Assembly: GCF_900106695.1 (NCBI RefSeq)
Contig: NZ_FNMZ01000001.1
Coordinates: 372,001 to 436,000, forward strand
Length of the DNA stretch: 64,000 nucleotides
Reading direction: 5' to 3'
DNA from: Albimonas donghaensis
GTDB lineage: Bacteria; Pseudomonadota; Alphaproteobacteria; Rhodobacterales; Rhodobacteraceae
The notes under the pieces: generated by a model
The model's database searches: none
What the model was told of the DNA's origin: nothing
The model's input: only the letters and a program-made list of their open reading frames with translations
In this document: in pieces, positions 35,967-42,328 of the stretch
Layout of the letters: the number at the start of each line of letters is the position of its first letter
Numbering within the stretch: position 1 is the first letter of the stretch
Program-made: the position numbers and the translations under genes

Positions 35967-36902
35967 ATGCGGTTCCGGGCCCGGTTTCGGCCCCGGTTTC
36001 GGCCCCGGTTTCGGCCCCGGTTTCGGATCGTGGAGGGGGCGCGCGCCGCAGGGCGCGGGCCCCTTTTCCATGGCGGGAGGGGGCGCGCCCCGCGCGTCCC
36101 GCTCGCCGCATTGGCGCTGATCCTCGGCCTCGCGCCCGCAGCGGGGGCGGAGACGGTCTGCACGCTGATCCGGGACGTCGCGACCGGCGCCACCCTGCTT
36201 GAGCAGGGCGATTGCCGGACCCGCGTGACCCCGGCCTCGACCTTCAAGATCCCGCTGGCGGTGATTGGCTACGAGGCCGGGCAGCTGATCGACGCGCATG
36301 CGCCGGTCATGGCCTTTCGCGAGGGCGACCCGGACTGGGGCGGCGAGGCCTGGAGGCGCGACACCGACCCCGCCGCCTGGCTGCGCCATTCGGTGGTCTG
36401 GTATTCGCAACGCCTGACCCGCGCGCTGGGGGCGGAGACGCTGACCCGCCAGGCGCGCGCCTTCGGCTATGGCAACGCCGATTTCTCGGGCGATCCGGGG
36501 CTTGGCAACGGGCTGGAACGGGCCTGGATCGCGTCCTCGCTGAAAATCTCTCCGCAGGAACAGGCGGCCTTCCTGCGCGCCCTGGCGCGCGACGCGCTGC
36601 CGGTGCGGCGCGACGCGATGGCCCGCGCCCGCGAGATCGTCGAGACCCGCTCCGTCGGCGCCTGGACCCTGCACGGCAAGACCGGCGCCGCCTATCCGCG
36701 CCGGGCGGACCGCAGCTTCGACTATGCGCGGGGCTGGGGCTGGTATGCAGGCTGGGCGCGGCGCGAAGGCCCCGGGGCCCGCGGAGACGGGGCGCTGATC
36801 TTCGTGCGCCTCACCCAGGCGCGGGGGCGGCGGGCGGGCTCGCCCGGGGTGCTGACCCGCGACGCGTTTCTGGCCGAATGGCCGAAGCTGGTCGGGGACT
36901 GA
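35967..36902 (+). CDS. Class D (OXA-type) beta-lactamase
   Basis: A serine beta-lactamase, 311 residues from ATG 35967. Active-site motifs are complete: PASTFK (nucleophile Ser91, Lys94), SVV at 142-144, YGN at 168-170 and KTG at 238-240, plus FDYARGWGWYAGW. The helix PLAALALILGLAPAAGA is the signal peptide core. Residues 3-21 encode RPRF repeats derived from a 12-bp tandem repeat, so the true start may be GTG 36030, just past the repeat. Periplasmic. It begins 8 bp after pgk, so may be read from the pgk promoter. Divergent from acquired OXA enzymes; resistance is plausible but unproven. Confidence 0.9.
   Translation: MRFRARFRPRFRPRFRPRFRIVEGARAAGRGPLFHGGRGRAPRVPLAALALILGLAPAAGAETVCTLIRDVATGATLLEQGDCRTRVTPASTFKIPLAVIGYEAGQLIDAHAPVMAFREGDPDWGGEAWRRDTDPAAWLRHSVVWYSQRLTRALGAETLTRQARAFGYGNADFSGDPGLGNGLERAWIASSLKISPQEQAAFLRALARDALPVRRDAMARAREIVETRSVGAWTLHGKTGAAYPRRADRSFDYARGWGWYAGWARREGPGARGDGALIFVRLTQARGRRAGSPGVLTRDAFLAEWPKLVGD
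35981..36027 (+). repeat. 12-bp tandem repeat at the 5' end of the beta-lactamase frame
   Basis: About four exact copies of CCGGTTTCGGCC, preceded by a degenerate copy. It lies between the pgk stop and the beta-lactamase signal peptide and encodes an Arg-Pro-Arg-Phe repeat if translated from ATG 35967. Confidence 0.88.
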
Positions 36903-37051
36903 GGCGGGGGGGAATGGGGTCGGCGGATGCCCCGACCCGGCAGGAACGAAGGACGGCGCCGCCCCGCGCCCCGCCCGCGCCCTGCATGAGCCCCGCATGA
37001 ACCGCCCGGCCGCCGCGCGCCTGCCGGCCGGCAGGCGCGTCCCCGCGTCGC

Positions 37052-37080
37052 TTGACGCTGATGGGGCGCCACGCTACCCG
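37052..37080 (+). promoter_or_regulatory. Candidate promoter for fba
   Basis: TTGACG at 37052-37057 matches the -35 consensus at five of six positions; the hexamer 17 bp further on (TACCCG, 37075-37080) is a poor -10. It would start transcription about 50 bp before the fba ATG. Low-GC sequence AACCCCTTAACAACCGACCGATAT follows. Confidence 0.4.
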
Positions 37081-37137
37081 AACGGGCGGAACCCCTTAAC
37101 AACCGACCGATATCGGCCCATCCGCTCAGGAGCTCCC

Positions 37138-38067
37138 ATGAAAGCGACCCGTACCGTCAAGCAGATCCTCGCCAATTACGAGGGCGACACCCCCGGCGTG
37201 AAAGCCAACCTGTGCCGCATGCTGATGACCGGCAAGCTCGGCGGCACCGGCAAGATGATCATCCTGCCCGTCGACCAGGGCTTCGAGCACGGGCCCGCGC
37301 GCTCCTTCGCGCCGAACCCCGCCGGCTATGACCCCCATTACCACTACCAGATGGCCATCGACGCCGGGCTCAACGCCTATGCCGCGCCGCTGGGCATGCT
37401 GGAGGCGGGCGCCGACACCTTCGCCGGCCAGATCCCGACCATCCTGAAGTGCAACTCGGCCAACTCGCTGATGTCGGGCACCTCGGGCAAGGACCAGGCG
37501 ATCACCGCCCGCGTGTCGGACGCGCTGCGCATCGGCGCCTCGGCCATCGGCTTCACCATCTATCCGGGCTCGGACTGCGCGCTGGACATGTTCGAGGAGA
37601 TCTCGGAGATGCGCGAGGAGGCCGCCTCGGTCGGCATCGCCACCGTGATCTGGTCCTACCCGCGCGGCGAAGGCGTGACCAAGGACGGCGAGACCGCGAT
37701 CGACGTGGCCGCCTATGCCGGCCAGATCGCCGCGCTGCTGGGCGCCCACATCATCAAGATCAAGCTGTCCACCGACCACCTGATGCTGCCCGAGGCCAAG
37801 AAGGTCTACGAGGAGCAGAAGATCGACGTCGCCACCCAGGCCGCGCGCGTGAAGCACTGCGTCGAGAGCGCCTTCGGCGGTCGCCGCATCATGGTGTTCT
37901 CGGGCGGGGCCAAGAAGGGCGAGGACTCGGTCTATGACGACGCCCGCGCCATCCGCGACGGCGGCGGCAACGGCTCGATCATCGGCCGCAACACCTTCCA
38001 GCGTCCGCGTGAGGACGCGCTGGCGATGCTCGGCAAGCTGGTCGACATCTACAAGGGCAAGGCCTGA
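37138..38067 (+). CDS. fbaB: Fructose-bisphosphate aldolase, class I (DhnA type)
   Basis: A 309-residue Schiff-base aldolase of the archaeal/DhnA type that interconverts fructose-1,6-bisphosphate with two triose phosphates. Family segments: MIILPVDQGFEHGPARSF near the N-terminus, IGFTIYPGSDCALDMFEEI, VIWSYPRGEG, the likely Schiff-base Lys in AHIIKIKLSTD, and RIMVFSGGAKKGEDSV with GSIIGRNTFQRP for phosphate binding. TCAGGAGCT ribosome site. It ends at a strong terminator. Uses a different fold branch from the class II enzyme usual in this order. Confidence 0.93.
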   Translation: MKATRTVKQILANYEGDTPGVKANLCRMLMTGKLGGTGKMIILPVDQGFEHGPARSFAPNPAGYDPHYHYQMAIDAGLNAYAAPLGMLEAGADTFAGQIPTILKCNSANSLMSGTSGKDQAITARVSDALRIGASAIGFTIYPGSDCALDMFEEISEMREEAASVGIATVIWSYPRGEGVTKDGETAIDVAAYAGQIAALLGAHIIKIKLSTDHLMLPEAKKVYEEQKIDVATQAARVKHCVESAFGGRRIMVFSGGAKKGEDSVYDDARAIRDGGGNGSIIGRNTFQRPREDALAMLGKLVDIYKGKA

Positions 38068-38123
38068 TCCCACGCGCTCCGGTCCCCTTCGCGGGGCCGG
38101 GGGCGAAGGCGACGGAAAACAGG

Positions 38124-38151
38124 GGGCCCGGCGGCGACGCCGGGCCCTTTT
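38124..38151 (+). terminator. Rho-independent terminator after fba
   Basis: Perfect 10-bp stem (GGGCCCGGCG / CGCCGGGCCC) with a GCGA tetraloop, then TTTT. Located 57 bp after the fba stop. Confidence 0.88.
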
Positions 38152-38205
38152 CGCGTCGGCTTGAGGGGGAGGTGAGTGGGGGGCGCCTGAGCGATCGGCG
38201 GGCGC

Positions 38206-38658
38206 TCAGTCCCCGTTCGTCTCCATGAAGGCGGCCATGCGGCCTACGGCGCGGCCGCCGGTGACGACGTGGCCGTCGACCTCGATCCAGGCATGGGCGG
38301 CGATCCCCTCGGGGCCCCGCGTCGCGCCCAGCCGGAAGGCGCAGGGCACGCCGAGCCGGTCCAGCCACATCCGCGCGGCCAGCGACTGGATCATGCAATC
38401 GGACCGCCAGGGCATCCGCCGGGACACCGCGATCAGCGCGCGGCGCATCCGCTCACGCGAGTCGGCGTCGAGCCGGGCCGGGCGGGGGCCGTCGGCCGGG
38501 GCCCGCAATCGTTCGATCAGGCGGGAGGCGGGGAATCGGGCATGGAGGATTCGGGCGCGCGCGAGATAGCGGAACGCGTCGAGCGCCGCGCGCAGCTCGC
38601 CGGGCTCGAACACGCGCCGCCAGCCGCGCCGCGGGGGCCGGTCGCCGGGGGCGGTCAT
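38206..38658 (-). CDS. Lasso peptide B2 leader peptidase (transglutaminase-like)
   Basis: A 150-residue cysteine peptidase that removes the leader from lasso precursors. Catalytic triad residues are Cys88 (PWRSDCMIQSLAARMWLDRLG), His122 (IAAHAWIEVDG) and Asp128, exactly the C-H-D pattern of the Transglut_core3/lasso B2 family. The N-terminal 60 residues are the short helical region of proteobacterial stand-alone B2. It follows the precursor gene on the same strand after a terminator-like hairpin. It needs the separate B1 (RRE) protein, encoded at 41962. Confidence 0.92.
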   Translation of the reverse strand: MTAPGDRPPRRGWRRVFEPGELRAALDAFRYLARARILHARFPASRLIERLRAPADGPRPARLDADSRERMRRALIAVSRRMPWRSDCMIQSLAARMWLDRLGVPCAFRLGATRGPEGIAAHAWIEVDGHVVTGGRAVGRMAAFMETNGD

Positions 38659-38733
38659 CGGCGCCCCCCGCTCACGCCGCGCCCGCTTTCCGCGCGTTGC
38701 GATGCGAATGGGGGCGCGAATGGGGGCGCAGAC

Positions 38734-38761
38734 AAATGAAAACGGCCCGCAAAGCGGGCCG
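38734..38761 (-). terminator. Terminator/attenuator between lasso precursor and B2
   Basis: Read on the minus strand: stem CGGCCCGC-TTT-GCGGGCCG followed by TTTTCATTTG. It lies 55 bp after the precursor stop and 75 bp before B2. In many lasso clusters such a hairpin allows more precursor than processing-enzyme transcript. A 12-bp tandem duplication (GCGAATGGGGGC, 38704-38727) lies just beyond. Confidence 0.78.
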
Positions 38762-38815
38762 CATCATCTTTTCCGACAGCATCGACTGTTCGAGCCGCGT
38801 GTCGTGCCGACTCGA

Positions 38816-38944
38816 TTACGAGCAGGCGTCCGTGAAGACCACGGCCTTGCCGCAACCATCGGGGCCAGAGCCGTCGAGGCCGCGAGTCAGCGCTTTCACA
38901 GAGACGACCGAAACGGTCGGACGATTCCAAACTTTTTTGCCCAT
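38816..38944 (-). CDS. Lasso peptide precursor (A)
   Basis: A 42-codon gene between the methyltransferase and B2 genes, starting MGKKVWNRPTVSV and ending VVFTDACS. Leader residues 1-21: basic start, W6-x-x-P9 (aromatic variant of the Y-x-x-P motif read by lasso RREs) and Thr20 at position -2. Predicted core, residues 22-42: begins GLDGSGPDGC, so Gly22 (core 1) would form the macrolactam with Asp29 (core 8), the only acidic residue at core positions 7-9. Cys31 and Cys41 lie beyond the ring; Ser42 is C-terminal. Ribosome site GAGGTGAG is 3 bp before the ATG. Codons are less GC-rich than in neighbours (AAA, AAT, GTT). Confidence 0.9.
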   Translation of the reverse strand: MGKKVWNRPTVSVVSVKALTRGLDGSGPDGCGKAVVFTDACS

Positions 38945-38980
38945 TGGCTCACCTCGTGAGTCTACATCACACCCGCAGCC

Positions 38981-39008
38981 AACATACGAGTATTCGGCTA
39001 AAACGCAA
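38981..39008 (-). promoter_or_regulatory. Candidate promoter of the lasso precursor
   Basis: On the minus strand TTGCGT (39003-39008), a 16-bp spacer and TATGTT (38981-38986), within an unusually AT-rich patch (about 38960-39030). Transcription would begin about 30 bp before the precursor ATG. Position and base composition support it; strength is uncertain. Confidence 0.55.
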
Positions 39009-39102
39009 AGAGTTTTTGCGCTGCGCCATGGCGAACGAACCCCGGCGGAGCGTAATGGCGGGCCGGGCGCGGCGCGTTAAGCTTAATGAATTGCGGGATT
39101 GT

Positions 39103-40545
39103 TCATGCGACGCCGGTTCCGCGCCGCGGCAGGGCGCCCGCCGTGACCGGATCGGACAGGACATCCGCGATACCGCGTCGCAGCAGGATCTCGGACAGCC
39201 GCGCGGCGGCGTCGCGGGCCGCCTGCGGGGGGCCGGCGGCTCCATGCGGCGCGGGCAGGACGAATCCGGCGCTCAGGAGCACCGCCGCCCGTTCGGTCAG
39301 CGCCGGCGTCTCGAGACCGAGCCGCCGCGCCGTGGCGTCAAGCCGCGCGGCGCCGCCGCCGCCGGCCTGCTCCAGCGCGTCGAGCACGGGCAGGTAGGCC
39401 GCGCGGGCGAGGGTCATCGGGCCGAGCAGCCCCTCCACCCGGATCCCGGCGGCCACCGCCTCCGCCGCGCCCGGGGCGGGGAGCAGCTGGAGCGCGCCGG
39501 GCTCCGCGGCCGGACCGCCGGCCTTGAGGAACAGGTCCGAGCGCGTCTGGCGCATCAGCATCAGGTCGGCGACCTCCGCCGCCTCGAACGGATCGGCGCA
39601 GCGGTCGATCTCGGCCTGCTGGGCCTCGGTCATGTCGAAGGATCGGGCCAGGCGCAGGGGATCGGCCGGGGTCCAGGCGACCAGGCCGGCCGGGGCCAGG
39701 GCGGCGGCGAAACTCCGCGAATCCTGCGGGGCGGGGCGGGGCGCGCCCCAGATCCGCGCGAAGACCCGCGGCGGCAGGCGGCGCATTTCGTCCCGGCTCT
39801 GCGCCCAGTCCACGGCGCCGCGCATGAAGCGGTGGCTGAGCAGCGTCACGCGCTCGGCCTCCTCCAGCGTGCGGGCCATGCGGGCGGCGGGATCGGCGAT
39901 GTCGGCGGCGGCGTCCCAGCGGTTCAGCGTCAGCTGGCGCAGCGCCCCGACCGACAGCGCCCCCGGCGCCACCGAGCGGGTGAGCATGAAGCCGCCCCCC
40001 GGGGCGAGCCGGCGGGCCAGCAGGCCGATCAGCGCGGCGCGTTCGGCCTCGGGCAGCAGGTCCCAGCCCCAGGGCATGACCGCGAGGTCGAATTCGGCGG
40101 CGTCTCCCTGCGCATCCCCTTGGGCATCCCCCCGGGCGTCCCCCCGCGCATCCCCCTGGGCGTCGAGGCGGGCGGCGAGCCGGGACGGCGGGCCCGCGAC
40201 CACCTCCGCCGCCCCGTCCAGCCCGGCTTCGGCGAGCAGGGCGGCGGCATGGGCGGCCTCGGCCGCATCCTCGGCCTGGGCGAGAATCGTCGTCCCGGTT
40301 CCGGCCAGCGCCGCGGCCTGGACCGCGAGCCCGACGCCGGAGCCGACCTCCAGCATCAGCAGCCGACGGACGGGCCGCAGCGCGGCGCCGGCCAGCGCGG
40401 CGGCGGCGGCGAGCCGGGCGGGGGAGGCGAAGGCGAGGACGCCGTGGCAGGCGGGCAGATCGGCGATGACCGGGCGCGCGGCGATGTCGGCGACGGGCTC
40501 CGGAACGGCGCCGGCGGCGGAGAGGACGTCGGGGGTCCGGGTCAT
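39103..40545 (-). CDS. SAM methyltransferase with PKMT-type regulatory region, lasso-linked
   Basis: A 480-residue protein from ATG 40545 (an upstream ATG at 40581 is possible). Motif I is LLMLEVGSGVGLAVQAAALAG (about residues 61-81); EFDLAVMPWGWDLLPEAERAALIGLLARRLAPGGGFML is the motif II/III region. What follows (LSVGALRQLTLNRWDAA, RVFARIWGAP) resembles the MethyTransf_Reg and PKMT C-terminal regions of protein lysine methyltransferases. A DAxG repeat (five units) precedes motif II, from a 12-bp DNA repeat near 40105-40163. First gene of the minus arm of the lasso cluster; may modify the precursor or mature peptide. Confidence 0.78.
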   Translation of the reverse strand: MTRTPDVLSAAGAVPEPVADIAARPVIADLPACHGVLAFASPARLAAAAALAGAALRPVRRLLMLEVGSGVGLAVQAAALAGTGTTILAQAEDAAEAAHAAALLAEAGLDGAAEVVAGPPSRLAARLDAQGDARGDARGDAQGDAQGDAAEFDLAVMPWGWDLLPEAERAALIGLLARRLAPGGGFMLTRSVAPGALSVGALRQLTLNRWDAAADIADPAARMARTLEEAERVTLLSHRFMRGAVDWAQSRDEMRRLPPRVFARIWGAPRPAPQDSRSFAAALAPAGLVAWTPADPLRLARSFDMTEAQQAEIDRCADPFEAAEVADLMLMRQTRSDLFLKAGGPAAEPGALQLLPAPGAAEAVAAGIRVEGLLGPMTLARAAYLPVLDALEQAGGGGAARLDATARRLGLETPALTERAAVLLSAGFVLPAPHGAAGPPQAARDAAARLSEILLRRGIADVLSDPVTAGALPRRGTGVA

Positions 40546-40831
40546 TCGGGCCAAGCGCCTCCGGTTGCGTAGGAAAGGCATTTATGCCACAGACGCTTGG
40601 GGAGACAAGGGCCGCGCGGGGGCGTGGTTCGAGGGGTTTGGAGAGACGCCATGGGGTTTGTCGGCAAGGCTGCGCCGTGGGCGAGGCGGCGGGCGACCGG
40701 TCCGCATGTGGGCCGCGCCCCGCGCCGAAATCTCCGTCCCGCAGACCTCTTCCCCAGCGCTTCGCCATCCTCCGATCCTCGGGCCTGTCGCGTCGCGCGC
40801 ATGAGACGCGCCGCATGACCGGGGTTCGGGC

Positions 40832-41965
40832 ATGAGCGCGGCCCCGCCGCCGACCGATCCCGGCGCCGCCCCGGACGCCGGCGCCCGGGCGCCGATCCCC
40901 GCCCATCGCCCCGACCTCGCGCCGGCGCGGGGGCGTTTCTCGGCGCTCGGCCTGGTCTTCGACAGCGATATCGTCGCCCCGTGGATGGAGCCCGCGCCCG
41001 CCGACGCGCCCGCGGACGTCACCGTGCGCATCGCCCCGGTCCCGCCGGCGCCCGATGCCGCGCCCGTCGCCGGCGTCTGGCGGCTGACCGGGCCCGGAGA
41101 GATGGTGCAGGAAGCTTCGTTCATGCGCATCCGCATCACCGACGGGCGGCGGGTGGAGCTCGACCTCTCCCGCGCCGCGGGGACCAGCCGGGAGACCATC
41201 GCGCTGGCGCTGGGCTACGGCGTCACGCCGGGGCTGCTGCATCAGCGCGGGGCGCTGCCGCTGCATGCCGCCGCCGCCGCCGGCCCGCTGGGCGCCGCGC
41301 TGTTCGTGGGCGATGCGGGGGCGGGCAAGTCCACCTTCGCCGCCATGCTGGCGCGATCCGGCTGGGCGCTTGCGGGCGATGACCTGATCGCGCTCGACCT
41401 GGGCGAGGGCCGGCCGATCGGGGTGCACCGCGCCATGCGCACCGCGCGCCTGTTCGAGGATTCCGCCCAGGCGCTGGCGCGCATCGACGCGCCGGATCCG
41501 TCCCCCCCCCGCGCGCGCGCCCATTCCCTCGCCCACTCCCCCGACCGCGCGCCGAGCCGTGGGGTGTCGGAGATCACCGGCGCCGGCGAGGGGCTGGGCA
41601 AGGGCGTCCGGGCGCTGGCGGACGCGGACGCGGCGCTGGGCGGGTTCGCCTGGCCGGTCCCCCTGCGCGCGGTGTTCGCGCTGGAATGGCTGCATCCCGA
41701 CGACGCCGCGCCGGAACTGGAGCGGATCGGCGGGATGCAGGCCCTGATGCGTCTGCGCGACGCCGTAGGCCGTCCCGAGGTGGCCTCGGCGCTCGGCCGC
41801 GACCCCGCCTATTTCGCGCAGCTCGGCCGCATCGCCGCCCAGGCGCCGGTCTATGCGCTGCGCCGACCCCGCCGTTTCGACGCCGCCCCCGCCGCGGCCG
41901 CCCTGGCCCGCGCGGCCATGGAGGAGGCGGCCGCCCGCGCCGCTGCAAAGGAGACCTCAGCGTGA
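40832..41965 (+). CDS. HPr-kinase-like kinase of the lasso cluster
   Basis: A 377-residue protein related to the HprK C-terminal kinase domain. P-loop GDAGAGKST at 160-168, preceded by LPLHAAAAAGPLGAALFV (the LHA(S/T)-type strand) and followed by GWALAGDDLIALDL with the Asp pair at 183-184. In paeninodin-type lasso clusters such kinases phosphorylate the side chain of the C-terminal Ser of the precursor; the precursor here ends in Ser. A C9 tract at 41502-41510 sits in a disordered loop (residues 222-237). Its stop overlaps the B1 start by GTGA. Confidence 0.85.
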   Translation: MSAAPPPTDPGAAPDAGARAPIPAHRPDLAPARGRFSALGLVFDSDIVAPWMEPAPADAPADVTVRIAPVPPAPDAAPVAGVWRLTGPGEMVQEASFMRIRITDGRRVELDLSRAAGTSRETIALALGYGVTPGLLHQRGALPLHAAAAAGPLGAALFVGDAGAGKSTFAAMLARSGWALAGDDLIALDLGEGRPIGVHRAMRTARLFEDSAQALARIDAPDPSPPRARAHSLAHSPDRAPSRGVSEITGAGEGLGKGVRALADADAALGGFAWPVPLRAVFALEWLHPDDAAPELERIGGMQALMRLRDAVGRPEVASALGRDPAYFAQLGRIAAQAPVYALRRPRRFDAAPAAAALARAAMEEAAARAAAKETSA

Positions 41966-42246
41966 AGTCCGAAGACGTGATCAGCCGACGCCCCGGCGTT
42001 ATGGAAGCCCGGATCAGCGAGGACGAGCTGGTGCTGCTCGGGGTCGGGTCGGAGTCCTATGTGGGCCTGGACGCCATCGCCTCGGACGTCTGGGACCGGC
42101 TGGAGGCTCCGATGCGTTTCGCCGATCTGGTGTCGTCGCTGGCCGCGGATTACGACGCGCCGGCCGAGCGGATCGAGGCCGATCTGGAACCCACCCTGGC
42201 CACCCTCGTGGAGGGCGGACTGGTCGACATCGCGCCGGCCGGCTGA
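41962..42246 (+). CDS. Lasso peptide B1 / PqqD-like RRE protein
   Basis: A 94-residue PqqD-family winged helix starting at GTG 41962 (MKSEDVISRRPGVMEARISEDELVLL). Conserved features: the beta hairpin with ESYVGLDAIASDVWDRLEAPMRFADLVSSLAADY and the C-terminal helix EADLEPTLATLVEGGLVDI. It binds the leader peptide and delivers the precursor to B2 and the cyclase. Gene order kinase-B1-cyclase is compact. Confidence 0.92.
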   Translation: MKSEDVISRRPGVMEARISEDELVLLGVGSESYVGLDAIASDVWDRLEAPMRFADLVSSLAADYDAPAERIEADLEPTLATLVEGGLVDIAPAG

Positions 42247-42328
42247 GCCCGGCGCGCGCGCGGCAGGAGCCCGCCATGCCTTGTCCCGGTCCGAGCCGTC
42301 CGCGCCCCGTTCCCGGCGGGCGCTTCGC

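Noticed and set aside
38697-39080. A 127-codon plus-strand frame spanning the lasso precursor.
   Set aside because: It reads the precursor antisense, has no family features and crosses a terminator hairpin. The minus-strand frame has the ribosome site and the lasso motifs.
40105-40163. 12-bp repeats in the methyltransferase gene considered as regulatory iterons.
   Set aside because: They lie inside the coding frame and encode a DAxG linker between methyltransferase motifs; internal slippage explains them.
40597-40818. A 73-codon plus-strand frame before the kinase, considered as a second precursor.
   Set aside because: No YxxP-like motif, no Thr-x-Gly junction and an Arg/Pro/Ala-rich composition typical of GC drift. 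The region is better explained as the divergent control region; it does contain a GGCATTTATGCC dyad at 40577-40588.
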